Positions 45,701 through 57,968 of a DNA stretch of 64,000 nt are shown piece after piece. How positions within the stretch are numbered: the first letter of the stretch is position 1; each line of letters starts with the position of its first letter. The stretch lies in NCBI RefSeq assembly GCF_035046485.1, contig NC_085138.1, positions 340,392,263-340,456,262 on the forward strand. The letters run 5' to 3'. Source of the DNA: Aedes albopictus. Its lineage: Eukaryota; Arthropoda; Insecta; Diptera; Culicidae. The position numbers and the translations under genes are program-made. Under the pieces are notes generated by a model that saw only the letters and a list, made by a program, of their open reading frames with translations, was not told where the DNA came from and searched no databases.

Positions 45701-46888
45701 AATTACTGATGATATTCCTCCAGAAATTTCCTGGAAGAAATTATGAAGAAATCCCTACAGGATTTCCAAGAAATATCTTTCTGGAGGATTTCCTGGAGGA
45801 ATCCCTGAAAACCTCCTGAGGGTATTCCTGGAGAATTTCCTGGAAGAATTTCTGAAAAAATCTTCAGAAGAATTTCTGGAAACATTTCTGAAGAAATTGT
45901 TTACATAATTTCTGAAGGATGTCCAGGAGCAATTCCTGGATCAATTCCTAGAGAAATTGCTGGAGATATTCCTTTAGAAATTTTTGGGATAATTCCTGGA
46001 GAATTTCCTGGAATAGTTCTTGGAGAAATTCTTAAATAAAATCCTGGAGGAATTGCTGGAGGTTCTCCTTTGGGAATTGCTGGCGGAATCCTGGAAGGAA
46101 TTCTAGGGGGAATCTCTGTAGGAATTCCTTCAACAATTAATGGATGAATTTCTGGGGGAATCTCTAGAGGATCACTGGGAGAAATTTCTGAAAAAATTGC
46201 CTGAGAAATTCCCGGAGGTATTTCTAGAGAAATCTGTGGAGGAATTCCTGGAGAAATCCTCAAACGAATTTCTGAAGAAATCCCTGGAAAAAACACTAAA
46301 AAAGTTTCTGGAGGAGTTTTTAGTGCAAGTCCTGGAGGAATGCCTGTAGCAATTCTTGGAGGGAATACTGGAAGATTTCTTGGCGGAATTTCTAGACAAA
46401 ATTCCAGAAGGTATTCCTAGAAAAAAAAAATCCTGGAAGAATTTCTGAAGGAATCTCTGAGGGATTTCCTGGAGTAATTCCCAGAGGAATTCCTGAAGAA
46501 ATTCGTGGATGAATCTCTTAAGGAATTCGTATACTTGTAGGAATACTAGAAATAATTCCTCAAGAAATCGCAGATGGAGTTCTTGAACAAATTCGGGAGG
46601 AATCCTTAGAAGAGTTTCTGAAGAAACTCCAGAAGGAAACCCGGAAGAAATTTCAAGAGGAATTACTAAGGGAATCCCTAAGCAGTTCCTGGAGCAAGTA
46701 CTGAATCAATTCCTAGAAAAGTTCCTTCAAAATACAAAGAGGAATTGCTGGAGGAACCCTAAAAAGAGTTCGTGGGAGAATCTTTGGAGGATGTTTGAAA
46801 TAAGTTGTTCCAGAAAGAGTCATAGAAGGAAGTCCTGAGTTAAGCCCTGCAGAAATTCTTGGTGGAATCCCTGGAGGATATCCTAGAA
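42740..46888. repeat. 4149-bp segment, first copy of a tandem duplication
   Basis: The left part (42770-43510) is 24-bp-type repeat reading GGATTCCTTCAAAGATTCC. The middle (43520-43930) has GGGCGTAGCCAGCTTTTCGG, a G10 run, and a CCTTAACCCTGTTG...AAGGTTAAGG stretch. The right part (43940-46888) is the repeat in the opposite reading (CTGGAGGAATTCCTGG). The longest frame, 345 codons on the minus strand (44440-45477), is a repeat translation (GISPGI/SSRDSSRN words). Confidence 0.85.
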
Positions 46889-49800
46889 TCGTATACCTCC
46901 TCTTGTCAGGTTGCCTCCAGAATGCCTCCTAAGATTCTTTCAGGAATTCTTCGCAGGATTCCTTCAAAGATTCCTCTTAAGATTTCGTTATTGATTTTTC
47001 CCTGAATTCTTTCATGAACTGCTTCCAACAATTTCCCCTGGATTCCTCTAGCAATTTCTCCTGGGTTTCCTTTCGGAAGGCTATTAGAGATTTCTCTATT
47101 GGTTCTGCCCGTTATTTTTGAGGATCTTTTTTTGTGGAACACTTTTTGAAATTGCTCCCGGAATTCTTCCATTGTTCCTTCTGTGTTCTTTCACCAATCA
47201 TCCCCGAGATTCCATTAGGGTGTACTTCAGGGTTTATTCTGGGTTTCTCCCGGAAGTCTTTCGGGAATTTTATCGGGATTCCTGCTGGGTTACCTTCCAA
47301 CATTTCGTCATCAATACCGGGATTTATTCATCGATTTATTTTGGGCATTCCTTACAAGATTAATTCAGGATTTTGTTTATCAAGAACATTTCACGTGATT
47401 CTTTTAAAGGATTTCCGCTGACATTACTTCGTTGATTGCTCCCGAGATTGATTTACAGATATTTTCCTGGGATCTCTGAAGAACTGTTTCAGAAATTCCT
47501 TCAAAGATTTCTTGCGAGATTCTTTCATGGAATTCTTCTCGGGATTCGTTCAGGGATTTCTCTTGGGTCATCCATCACGGATAAGTACAGGATTTCTTGT
47601 CACGATTTTGAGATTCTTTCACTGATGCTCTAGGGAATTCTTCTAGAGATTCTCACAAGGATTACCCGAAATGGGCTCAAGGGCGTAGCCAGCTTTTCGG
47701 TCAGAGGGGGGGGGGGGTTGGTCAAGCACCCTTAGTAAATATGTACCTACTAGCTTTTATAACTAAACGCAACACGATGAAATTCAATATAATAACATTA
47801 TATTCTAAAAGCTTTATTTAACCCTTAACCCTGTTGTATTTTGTACAATACGTTAAAAAAGCTCGTCTGATCTACACAAATCAACGTGGTGCTGGTAACG
47901 GTGACCAATTTCTGGAAGGTTAAGGATTTTTATAAACTCGTGCATTATTTTGCTCTGATTTTTTTTGTCAATGTCTACAAAACATTGATCAGAAATTATA
48001 GCTGAACTCTTTTGGAAATTCCGAACTCTTTTGAGGATTAAACTAGAATTTCCTGGTTCCTGTATGCATCCATTTATCTTCCAATACTATTTGCTGGAGA
48101 AATTCCTCCAGAAATGTTTGAATTCCAGAAGGAATTCCTGAAAGAATTTCAGAAAATAAATCTGTACGAATTTCTGGATAAATACCTAGAGAAATTTCTG
48201 AAGAGATCTCATGAAGAAATCCTAGAAAAAATCCTAGATAAATTTCTGAATGATTCTTTGGAGGAAATTCTGGAGAAATTTTTGGAGGAATTCTGGACGG
48301 AATCCCTAATAAAATTTCATAAGAAATCTCTTTAAAAAATCCTAGAGGAAATCTTAGAGAAATTTGTGAAGGAATCCTGTAGAAACTTCTGAGCAAATTC
48401 CTGGAGGAATTCTTGGATTAGACCCAGCAAGAATTCCTAGAGAATTTCCTTTAGCAATTTTTTGAGTGAATTCTTGGAATCCCTAGGAGAGTTCCGGGAG
48501 ATATTCCTGAAGAAATCTCAAGAGGAATTCTGGGAGGAATTGCTGGAGAAATTTTTGAAAAATCCCTTGAGAAATTTCAGGAGGATTTCCTCAAAGAACC
48601 CTTGGAGGAATTTCTGGAGGATTCTCTGGTGGAATCTCTGGGAATATCCCTCGAAAAATTCGTGGAGAAATCCCTGAACTAATTCCTGGAGGAAACTCTG
48701 GAGGAATCCCTGAAAATTCCCTCCTGGAGAATTTCCTGAAAGAGTCTCTGAAGAAATCCCAAGAGGATTTCCAGGAGAAATTCCTGGACGAATTGCTGGC
48801 ATAATTCCTGGAGGATGCCAGGAGTATTCCGGAAGAAATTCCTGGGGTATTTCCTGGAGGTATTCCTGAAGAAATTTCCTGGGGAAAATTCCTAGATAAC
48901 ATCCCGGAGGAATAAATGGAGGAGTTCCTAGTGGTATTCCTGTGGAAATTTCTGGAGGAATCTCTCGAGGAATTCTTGAAAGAATTACTGGATGAATATC
49001 TAGAGGAATCTCCAGAAGAATCCCGAGAGACTTCTGTTTCTATTTCTGTTATTTTTCCATTTCTGAAAGAACCCCTTGAGAGATCCCTGGATGAATTTCT
49101 AGCGGAATTGCTAGTGCAGTTCCTGGAGAAATTCTCGAAGGAATTCCTGAAGGAATCCCTAGGGTTATCCTTGAATAAATTTGTGAAGAAATCCCTGGAG
49201 GAATCCCTGGTGGAATACCTGGAGGAATCCCTGAAAAATTCCTGAATGAATTCCTGGAGAATATTCTTGAAGAATTTCTGAAGAAATCCCGAGAGAATTT
49301 CCTGCAAAAATCTTTGGAAAAACTTCTGGAGGATTTCCTGGAGGAATCTTCTAAGAACTTCCTGAAGAGATTTTTCATGGAGAAATCTCTGGAGGAATCT
49401 CTTAAGCAATTCCTGATCTCGGGAGAAAATTCCTGGAGAAATTCCTGGTGAAATACCTAGAGGAATTGCTGACATAATTTCTGAAAGATGTCCAGGAGCA
49501 TTTCCTGGATAAATTCCTGGGGGAGTTCCTGATGAAATTACTGGCTTTATTCCTGGAGAAATTCCTGGACAAAATCCTGGAGGAATTACTAGAAGAATTC
49601 CTTTGGGAATTTCTGGAGGAATCTCCAAGAGAAATTCTAGGAAGAATAACTGGATGAATTTCTAGAGAAATTCTGGGAGATTTCTATTTCTATTCTATTA
49701 TTTTATTATTTCTGAAAAAAAAACCTTTGATAAAATCCTGGAGGAAATTCTACCGGAATTTCTGGAAGAATTCTTGGATAAATCCTTGAAGGAATGCCTG

Positions 49801-51039
49801 AAGGAATCTCTGGGGGAATCCTAGAAGAAGTTTGTATAGAAATCCCTGAAAAATTACTGATGATATTCCTCCAGAAATTTCCTGGAAGAAATTATGAAGA
49901 AATCCCTACAGGATTTCCAAGAAATATCTTTCTGGAGGATTTCCTGGAGGAATCCCTGAAAACCTCCTGAGGGTATTCCTGGAGAATTTCCTGGAAGAAT
50001 TTCTGAAAAAATCTTCAGAAGAATTTCTGGAAACATTTCTGAAGAAATTGTTTACATAATTTCTGAAGGATGTCCAGGAGCAATTCCTGGATCAATTCCT
50101 AGAGAAATTGCTGGAGATATTCCTTTAGAAATTTTTGGGATAATTCCTGGAGAATTTCCTGGAATAGTTCTTGGAGAAATTCTTAAATAAAATCCTGGAG
50201 GAATTGCTGGAGGTTCTCCTTTGGGAATTGCTGGCGGAATCCTGGAAGGAATTCTAGGGGGAATCTCTGTAGGAATTCCTTCAACAATTAATGGATGAAT
50301 TTCTGGGGGAATCTCTAGAGGATCACTGGGAGAAATTTCTGAAAAAATTGCCTGAGAAATTCCCGGAGGTATTTCTAGAGAAATCTGTGGAGGAATTCCT
50401 GGAGAAATCCTCAAACGAATTTCTGAAGAAATCCCTGGAAAAAACACTAAAAAAGTTTCTGGAGGAGTTTTTAGTGCAAGTCCTGGAGGAATGCCTGTAG
50501 CAATTCTTGGAGGGAATACTGGAAGATTTCTTGGCGGAATTTCTAGACAAAATTCCAGAAGGTATTCCTAGAAAAAAAAAATCCTGGAAGAATTTCTGAA
50601 GGAATCTCTGAGGGATTTCCTGGAGTAATTCCCAGAGGAATTCCTGAAGAAATTCGTGGATGAATCTCTTAAGGAATTCGTATACTTGTAGGAATACTAG
50701 AAATAATTCCTCAAGAAATCGCAGATGGAGTTCTTGAACAAATTCGGGAGGAATCCTTAGAAGAGTTTCTGAAGAAACTCCAGAAGGAAACCCGGAAGAA
50801 ATTTCAAGAGGAATTACTAAGGGAATCCCTAAGCAGTTCCTGGAGCAAGTACTGAATCAATTCCTAGAAAAGTTCCTTCAAAATACAAAGAGGAATTGCT
50901 GGAGGAACCCTAAAAAGAGTTCGTGGGAGAATCTTTGGAGGATGTTTGAAATAAGTTGTTCCAGAAAGAGTCATAGAAGGAAGTCCTGAGTTAAGCCCTG
51001 CAGAAATTCTTGGTGGAATCCCTGGAGGATATCCTAGAA
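46889..51039. repeat. 4151-bp segment, second copy of the tandem duplication
   Basis: A direct repeat of 42740-46888, joined without spacer: CCTAGAA is followed at once by TCGTATACC. By reading both and comparing their peptides on both strands I find one difference, the G run (10 in copy 1, 12 in copy 2), which accounts for the 2-bp length change. Such identity means a very recent duplication or an assembly duplication. Confidence 0.9.
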
Positions 51040-52128
51040 GAATACCCGAAAAGATTAATGGAGGAATCTCTAGAAACACTCCTGGAGGAATCTCTAGAAG
51101 GAACTCCTGGAGGAATTTCTGGAGAAATCTCTATACGCATTTCTGAATTAATCCTTGGATGAATTTTTAGAGGAATCACTGCAACAATTCCCGGAGGATC
51201 CCTGGAATAATTCTTAGAGGAATCTCTGAAGAAAGTCATGGAGAAATCCCAGTAAAAATTTCTGAAGAAATTGCAGATGGAATCCTTGGAGAAATCCTGA
51301 AGGAATTCAAAGAAGAGTTCGTGGAAGAACTCCTTGGGGAATCCCTGTATCAGTTTCTGAAGAAACTCCAGGAGAAATCCTGGAGAATTCTTAAACAGTT
51401 CCTGGAGGAAGTATTGGATTATTTTTTGGAGTAGTTCCTGAAAGAATTTCAAGAAAAACTCCTGAAGGAATTCTAAAAAGTGTTCCTGGGGAAACTGGAG
51501 GATTTTTCAAAATAATTCCTGGAGTTGCTTCTGAAAGAAACACAGAAGATATTCCCGAGTGAATCCTTGGAGGAATGCTTGAAGGGAAACCTGGAGGAAT
51601 CCCGGAAGCAATCCCATGATGAATTCCTTAGGAAATCCCAGGAAAGCTCTCTTAACAAATTCCTGGAAAAAATTCTGTTGGAAAAAAAATGAAGGCATTC
51701 ATGTCTGCAATGATTTTTGGACAAATTATTGTTGGAATCTTTGGATGGAGTCCCAAAAGAATGTTTTGTACAATGATTTAAGGAACTCCTGGAAATTTCT
51801 GGAGGAATCATCGAAAAAAGCACTGGAACAATCACTGAAGGAACTTCTAAAGATATCCCAGGAGAACTTCCCGGAGGAATGTCTGGTAAATTCCATACAG
51901 GAATTCTTGAAAAACTCTCTGGAGCAATCCACTGAAGCAAGCTATGGAAAATTCCTGAAGGAACTCATCGATGTATCCTTGCAGAAGTATCTGTAAAAAA
52001 ACTGAAGGAATCGTGGGAGGAATTCTTGATTCATTTCTTGGAACAAACCCTAAAAAAACTATCTGTACCCTGCAAGATGTCCATGGAAGAATTCACGAAA
52101 GAGAAACTTCTGGACATGTCCCTTGAGG
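51040..52128. repeat. 24-bp-type repeat, moderately decayed
   Basis: Continues the array with CTGGAGGAATCCCTGG/GAAGAAATCC words. From about 51650 to 51960 order is weak. Frames up to 155 codons on both strands follow the repeat. Confidence 0.7.
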
Positions 52129-52947
52129 AATTTCTGAAAGAATCCTTGGAGAAGTTCCTGAATAAAAGCCTGAAGGAATTTCTGGAGATGTCCTTGAACG
52201 AATTTGTAAAGAAATCCCAGGTATCATTCTCTTAGCATGACGGACGTTTGTTTGAATTGAATACAAGTGAAAATTCGTATACCAGTAGCACATAACTGCA
52301 CTCTTTAGCATCATATAATTCTACAGTCTTTTTTTCCCTACCGGAAACATGGCATGCTGTTTTTGTATTCCATGAATAAACATAAAAAAACTAACCAATC
52401 AACCAAGCTTGTTATTTGGTTATATTCTATGATAAGATTGAAATAGATCTCTTGGAGAAATTCGAGCAGACTCAAAGATTATCAATAATTCAAGAGTTCA
52501 AGAAAAACATATTTAAAAAAACTATTCTCTAGACTATTTTAATAATCGAGGTTTTTTTTTACAATTATCAAACCTTTTTTTCTTGATTATCACAAGAAAT
52601 TTTGCCAAGTATTTCTCCAAGAGACCTATTTCCATCTTAAGTATCATAGAATTTAACCAAATAACAAGCTTGGTTGATTGGTTAAATTTTGTGATGTTTA
52701 TTCATGGAATACAAAAACAGCATGCCAAGTTTCCGGTAGGGAAAAAAAAGACTTTGTAGAATTATATGATGCTATAGAGTGCAGTTATGTGCTACTGCTA
52801 TACGAATTTTCGCTTGTATTTAATTCAAACAAACGTCATGCTAAGAGAATGATACCTGGGATTTCTTTACAAATTCTTTCAAGGACATCTCCAGAAATTC
52901 CTTCAGGCATTTATTCAGGAACTTCTCCAAGGATTCTTTCAGAAATT
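52129..52947. repeat. 819-bp palindrome with ~390-bp arms
   Basis: Left and right halves are near-exact reverse complements around a centre near 52538, with a short AT-rich loop. The arms contain a strip of the 24-bp repeat at their outer ends (AATTTCTGAAAGAATCCTTG) and unrelated AT-rich DNA within. A block from the right arm (CAGCATGCCAAGTTTCCGGT, then AGGGAAAAA) is found again directly after the palindrome at 52949. The frame over 52678-53163 is not a gene. Confidence 0.85.
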
Positions 52948-53584
52948 CAGCATGCCAAGTTTCCGGTAGGGAAAAAGAAGGGGCTCGAATTTAAAAGAAA
53001 ATCTGTCGGCCAGGTGGAAGGGGGCATGGCCCCCTTGTATGGGCTTGGTGGTTTAGAAACTACCGCTTCTTATTCATATCCTACTTTTGTATCTTTCTAT
53101 CTACCTGCTCTTTCTTCTACATGTACATCTAATGTATGTTTATATGCTCGTAGCCATCGCTAGAACAAGAAACGGATTGAAAAAGGCCTTCCAACTTTCG
53201 TCACAGTACAGTATAAATCTATCATATAACGCCAGTAAGTTATGCAACCAATCGAGTTACATATACACAATAATCTTTACACTATCTATCACTTTATGCC
53301 TGGCATCAATGTACCAAGGTTAGAAGATTGTGAGACATTTTGGATATTAACGTGTTAACTTAGAGTTAATTACGGAGTAAATCGCGGTTATGGTGAAATC
53401 AACATGATGTGAACAAAATCAATTGTACGAATAAAGAAAATTTGGCTGTTACGATCTATAGTGCAACTAATTTCGGCACTGCAGTCTTTGGGAATTTCGA
53501 CTCGTTTTAAAGTCTTTTTCAGGGGATAATTCTAGATATTCGTTTTGAATTTTGGTTGACATTTTCCCCTGAAGAAGACTCGCA
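52948..53584. other. SINE-like segment and unclassified DNA
   Basis: Includes the SINE-like stretch at 53031-53330. 53331-53440 shows nothing. 53470-53585 has inverted CGACTCGTTTTAAAGTCTTT / GAAGAAGACTCGC words with CCCCTGAA, possibly a small repeat. Confidence 0.3.
53031..53330 (+). mobile_element. SINE-like element with degenerate tRNA head
   Basis: GGGCTTGGTGGTTTAGAAAC and CCGCTTCTTATTCATAT resemble the head of the SINEs at 35655 and 40855. The B box is lost. The remainder up to about 53330 has no family I know; end points are uncertain. Confidence 0.35.
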
Positions 53585-53902
53585 AACTAGTCGAAAAAAA
53601 AAATTCTCACTGTTGAAGAAAACCGGTTGGAAAATTCGGAAAAAACTATTTTCGAAGTCCAGAAAGATTCACAAATAATATTTTTGAAAAGAAATTTTGT
53701 AAGCCATATTCTGTAAAATTTTCACGATGTGTTCATTATCCGTTCCTGAGTTTTGACCAATTTTGTGAAAATTGTCCAGATGTGTTATATGAGCCGTTTG
53801 TTAAAAAAATCATAACTCAAGAAAGAAGCATCGTAGACACAATGTTTTTTTGTGAAATCGTAACAAAATTTTCTAAGCAATTAAAAAAAACCAGATTAAT
53901 CC
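53585..53902 (+). repeat. Dispersed repeat, left part, interrupted
   Basis: Plus-strand copy of the 24.3-kb/60.7-kb family, with AAACCGGTTGG, TTTTCGAAGTCC, TTTTGACCAATTTTGTG and GCATCGTAGACACAATG in order. It breaks off after GCAATTAAAAAAAACC and continues at 57969, so the 4-kb element landed inside it. Confidence 0.75.
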
Positions 53903-54536
53903 ACCTAGTGGTGATAGTGCCTTTCTCGTCAAACATGTACCCATGATCTTTCCTTGGTTGGGATACGACTGAGATTATTTTGCTTCAGAATGTTGGCTTT
54001 AGCCTTTTGGGGGAATCGAAAACACTAGTTTATGATTTTTTCCGACGTTTCGATCTGTATGGGGCCTTTTCAAGGGTTCAATCGGTCCCTAGTCATGATG
54101 GCCTTGCGTAACTTAAAAATGTCATACGAAAGTTTTGGTATTTACTGAGTCCGATCGGTTTGAAACCGTCGTGATGTGGACAATCTCCTACCTATCGGGC
54201 GGTTTAGACTTCGGTCCCTGTTTTTGGAATCTTCTACTATTGTTTGTTTAGCTAGATTCTGTGCTAGGGCCATCATTCCGAAGCATGATCTTTCCGTTGA
54301 CGTAATGCGAACTGTTCCTGAATCCTGAGAATACCTTATTTAAAAAAGCAATAATTTTAATAAAATTGGGAAGTTTATTAGTTGAACATTAGTTAAACGT
54401 ATAGCTGGGCTGAAAAATATCAGAATTTTCAGTTGACTGCTTGAGCACCTTCACTATCACTGAAGACCGATCAACATCAAGACGATAATTACAAGCTAGG
54501 ATATAACGTCTTTCACAATCACAGATGACTTTACGG

Positions 54537-55111
54537 CAGGCCTGCTCAACCTTTCGTGGCCGCGGGCCACAAGTGATACTCCATACCAGTCGACGGGCCA
54601 GACATTAAATTTCGACATCAAATTTCGAAAGCATGAATGCAACAGTGAAATTTTGTACATCCGATAACCCATTCTCGTGGCAAATCACAACACTGACATC
54701 ATTTGGGTCATAAAAATATGAGCAAGAATTCTTGATTTTTTGCAAAAATCACCCTGAATACTTTTTTTCTGAATTTTGCCGAATTGCAGGTTGCAGCAAA
54801 CAATTTGCTGAAATTCATCAAACTTCCCGGATTCGTTCAGTAAACTCTGCTGTTCAGCAGCAACGTTTTTCTGAAATTCAGTAAATTTTGCTGAAATTCT
54901 GCTTCAAATTTGGCTATACCTTTCAAGTTTAAAATTTTTAAATTTATGTATTTAAATTTTTTAATTTTTGAAAATTTTTAACAAAACACTACCTACTTCG
55001 AGTTTAATTTTAATATAAAATTTTATTTAAATATGAAATATCTTCAAATATTTCAATCCTTGGGCCAAGTTTCATTCATCGATTCCGCGGGCCGTATGTT
55101 GGACAGCCCTG
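54537..55111. mobile_element. 575-bp hAT MITE with perfect 8-bp duplication
   Basis: It starts CAGGCCTGCTCAACC and ends with the reverse complement of CAGGGCTGTCCAACA. CTTTACGG stands on both sides (54529-54536 and 55112-55119). Both TIR type and duplication length are hAT hallmarks. The middle (54770-54905) has repeated TTGCTGAAATTC words, perhaps another small insert. Confidence 0.85.
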
Positions 55112-55230
55112 CTTTACGGTCTTCGACATAGTTTTTTCTTCACACTTTAGGCTATATTTTATTATCATAGGTTACAAAATTCATGTAAAATTTGACAAAA
55201 AATGCAAGCAAGTGAAATTACCCATACTAA

Positions 55231-55754
55231 GAGTATTGTGATGTTCTTGGCTGTGCATGCATCACTCCTGTAGGGGTGAGTATGGCAGCATAATCGATCG
55301 CGTTCGCTATTGTCTCGAGTGAAAATCAAAACAATAGATGCGCGGGTGTTTAGTGTTCAGTATTGTGTTGTTCTTTGCAGAGAAGAACATTAATCAAGAC
55401 AATTAGATGATCGGCATTGAACCACAAAAAACCCCACAACAATTGGTGAGATCTTTCCAATATTATTTATTTAAAAATATTTCTATTTCAGTATATTTAC
55501 TTTATAACTGCATATAAGTTGAAAATTCGCTATTTTCAACATCCTTTCATCTATTGGAAGATGCTTCAGTTCTGGGCTCTTCTAAGTTGATGAAGGGATT
55601 TATAAATGCTTGCAAGGACTTGGCCAGGTGTGTGGAGCTAAGTGAATCTATGACATTGTAGATAGTAGCGACATCAGCAATGTCAATGGAAATATTTAAC
55701 TTTGCAACTCCATCCAAGATTTGTGCAAGTATTCATGCTATGCTATGCTATGCT
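55231..55754 (+). mobile_element. 524-bp retroposon with 21-bp duplication
   Basis: AAGTGAAATTACCCATACTA plus A occurs on both sides (55210-55230 and 55755-55775). The 3' end is a short tandem tail of ATGCT units from 55735. A long duplication and simple 3' tail are signs of target-primed reverse transcription, so this is a SINE or a 5'-truncated LINE. I do not recognise the family. An intron-like stretch (GGTGAGATC ... TTTCTATTTCAG) lies at about 55444-55492. Confidence 0.75.
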
Positions 55755-56229
55755 AAGTGAAATTACCCATACTAAATCCCATAAGAAAATTCCCAGTAGT
55801 TTTAGACGGAAAAGAGGATTGAAAAAACTTTCTCCGGGGATGATGCGATAATTTTCTCATATAACGTTGACCTATCCTACTGTATATTTTTACACCTCAG
55901 TGATTTGATGAGATTGCTTTAGTACAGATAAACAGACATATCATTTGTAACATATTGCTATTATATTCATCGTTACGAAAAAATTAATCGCCGAATGCTA
56001 ATCTGGTTGCGTTTCACTGCGGCTTGATGTTGGTAGTGAGTAGACGTCAAACGAGCAACAACGATTAATATTTGTTACAACCGTTGAAAACAAGGACGAT
56101 GGAGAGTGAGCAGAGTAAGACGTCTGTATGTATGTGGCCTTAGTCAAGATTTTGTTTTCTTACACATATTTATCGCTTGCATTGACTTTGTTCATTTTTG
56201 AAGTTCCTGCGAAGCACCCTAGGAAGCAT

Positions 56230-57650
56230 CCAATGCTGGTTTTGCATCACTATCGGTAGCCTCTAATGTGGTCTGAGCCTATTTTCTTGCTAATCGTTCC
56301 TCATGGATTAAAAAAAGACCGCGGTTCTATGTGTCGCATGCATAGGTTTGGTTCTTTTTGGCATTTGGCCACTTCCGGCTGGACATCCTAGATCGGTCCT
56401 GGAACACTATCGGTATCCTTTATAAAGATCTTCGTTCTGGTCTGAGCCTATTTTCTGACTAATCGTTCATCACGTTATTCAAAAAGCCGCTGTTTAATGT
56501 GCCACAGGCATGGGTTTTGATATCTACTACATTTGACCACTTCCAGCGGGACACCCGGAACCGGTTCCAGAACTCTATCGGTTGATCCAAATATGATCCG
56601 AAACTATTCTCTTTTATTAACCGTTTATCAGGTTGCCTGAAGAGCTTGCGATTTGATGCGTCGCATGTAAGGGGTTGGTTAACTTTTATACTTGGCTATT
56701 TCCGGCGTGACATCTGGAACCGGTTCAGTAACACTACCGGTTCCGATATGGTCTGAGAATGTTTCCCTGCCCACTGTTCATCAGGCTATCGAAAAAGCCG
56801 CTGTTTGTTGTATCGCATGCATGGGTTTGGTTCACTTTCATATTTAGCCACTTCCGGCAGAACATCCAGAACCGGTTCTGGCACACTACCGGTTCAGATA
56901 TGGTCCGAGAATAATGTCCTGCCTACTGTTCATCAGGCTATCGAAAAAGCCGCTGTTTGATGTATCGCATGCATGGGTTTGGTTCACTTTCATATTTAGC
57001 CAGTTCCGGCGGAACACCCAGAATCGGTTCCGGAATACTACCGGTTCAGATATGGTCTGAGAATGTTTTCCTGCCTACCACTTATCAGGTTATCGAAAAA
57101 CCCGCTGTTTGATGTGTCGCATGTATGGCTTTGGTTCACATTCATATTTGGCCACTTCCGGCGGATCACCCGGAACCGGTTCCGGAACACTACCGGTTCA
57201 GATATGGTCCGAGAATATTTTCCTGCCTACTGTTCATCAGGCTATCGAAAAAGCCGCTGTTTGATGTATCGCATGCATGGGTTTCGTTCACTTTCATATT
57301 TAGCCACTTCCGGCGGAACACCCAGAACCGGTTCCGGAATACTACCGGTTCAGATATGGTCTGAGAATGTTTTCCTGCCTACTGTTTATCAGGCTATCGA
57401 AAAATCCGCTGTTTGATGTGTCGCATGAAGGGTTTGGTTCACTTTCATATTTGGCCACTTCCGGCGGGTCACCCGGAACCGGTTCCGGAACACTACCGGT
57501 TCAGATATGGCCCGAGACTATTTTCCTGTTCACCGTTCATCATGTTTTCGAAAGTGCCGTGGTTTGATGTGTCGCATGAATGGGTTTGTAGCGTTTTCAT
57601 ATCTGACCCCTTCCTGGGGTACCGATCCGAAACACCTAAATGGCCATAAC
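56230..57650 (+). repeat. ~152-bp minisatellite array
   Basis: Units begin at ACCGGTTC near 56719, 56871, 57023, 57175, 57327 and 57478 (spacing 152, 152, 152, 152, 151). More diverged units reach back to about 56230. Each has TCAGATATGGTCCGAGAA, TCAGGCTATCGAAAAAGCCG and GCATGCATGGGTTTGGTTCA. Frames up to 117 codons are repeat translations. Confidence 0.9.
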
Positions 57651-57781
57651 TCCGGAACGGCTGGACCGATCCGAACCATTTTCAATAGGAAACAATGGGA
57701 CCAGATTCCGCGTCGAATGAACCATTGGTCATTAAAATCGGTTGAGGTTTACTGCCAAAAAGTGATGTGAGTTTTTTTTGT

Positions 57782-57840
57782 ACACACACATACACACACA
57801 CATACATACACACACACACATACATACACACACACAGACA
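57782..57840. repeat. CA/CATA microsatellite
   Basis: ACACACACATACACACACAC and similar for about 59 bp, next to the right end of the 4-kb element. Confidence 0.95.
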
Positions 57841-57968
57841 TCACCTCAATTCGTCGAGCTGAGTTGATTGGTATATGTGACTCGACCCTCCGGGCCTTCT
57901 ATCAAAAAGTCATTTTTGGAGTGAACATATAGCCTTTCCAGTACACTTAGTGTACGAGAAAGGCAAAA

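Larger units (their letters stand above)
53903..57968. mobile_element. ~4.07-kb element with hairpin ends and internal minisatellite
   Basis: The left end has a small hairpin CCACCTAGTGG followed by TGCCTTTCTCGT (53918-53929). The right end has hairpin GTACACTTAGTGTAC followed by GAGAAAGGCA (inverted repeat 57954-57965). The right end, with GTCGAGCTGAGTTGATTGG and GACTCGACCCTCCGGGCC, is to my knowledge a very common Aedes repeat terminus. It contains a hAT MITE, a retroposon, a 152-bp tandem array and a CA microsatellite. No protein gene is present. Class is uncertain: short TIRs favour a DNA transposon, while terminal hairpins recall Helitron-like ends. Confidence 0.6.

Noticed and set aside
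55444..55492. A real intron
   Set aside because: Donor- and acceptor-like words flank an AT-rich stretch, but there is no reading frame on either side, so it is noted only as intron-like.
57063..57416. 117-codon protein with internal repeats
   Set aside because: Translation of the 152-bp minisatellite; the other frames are open as well.
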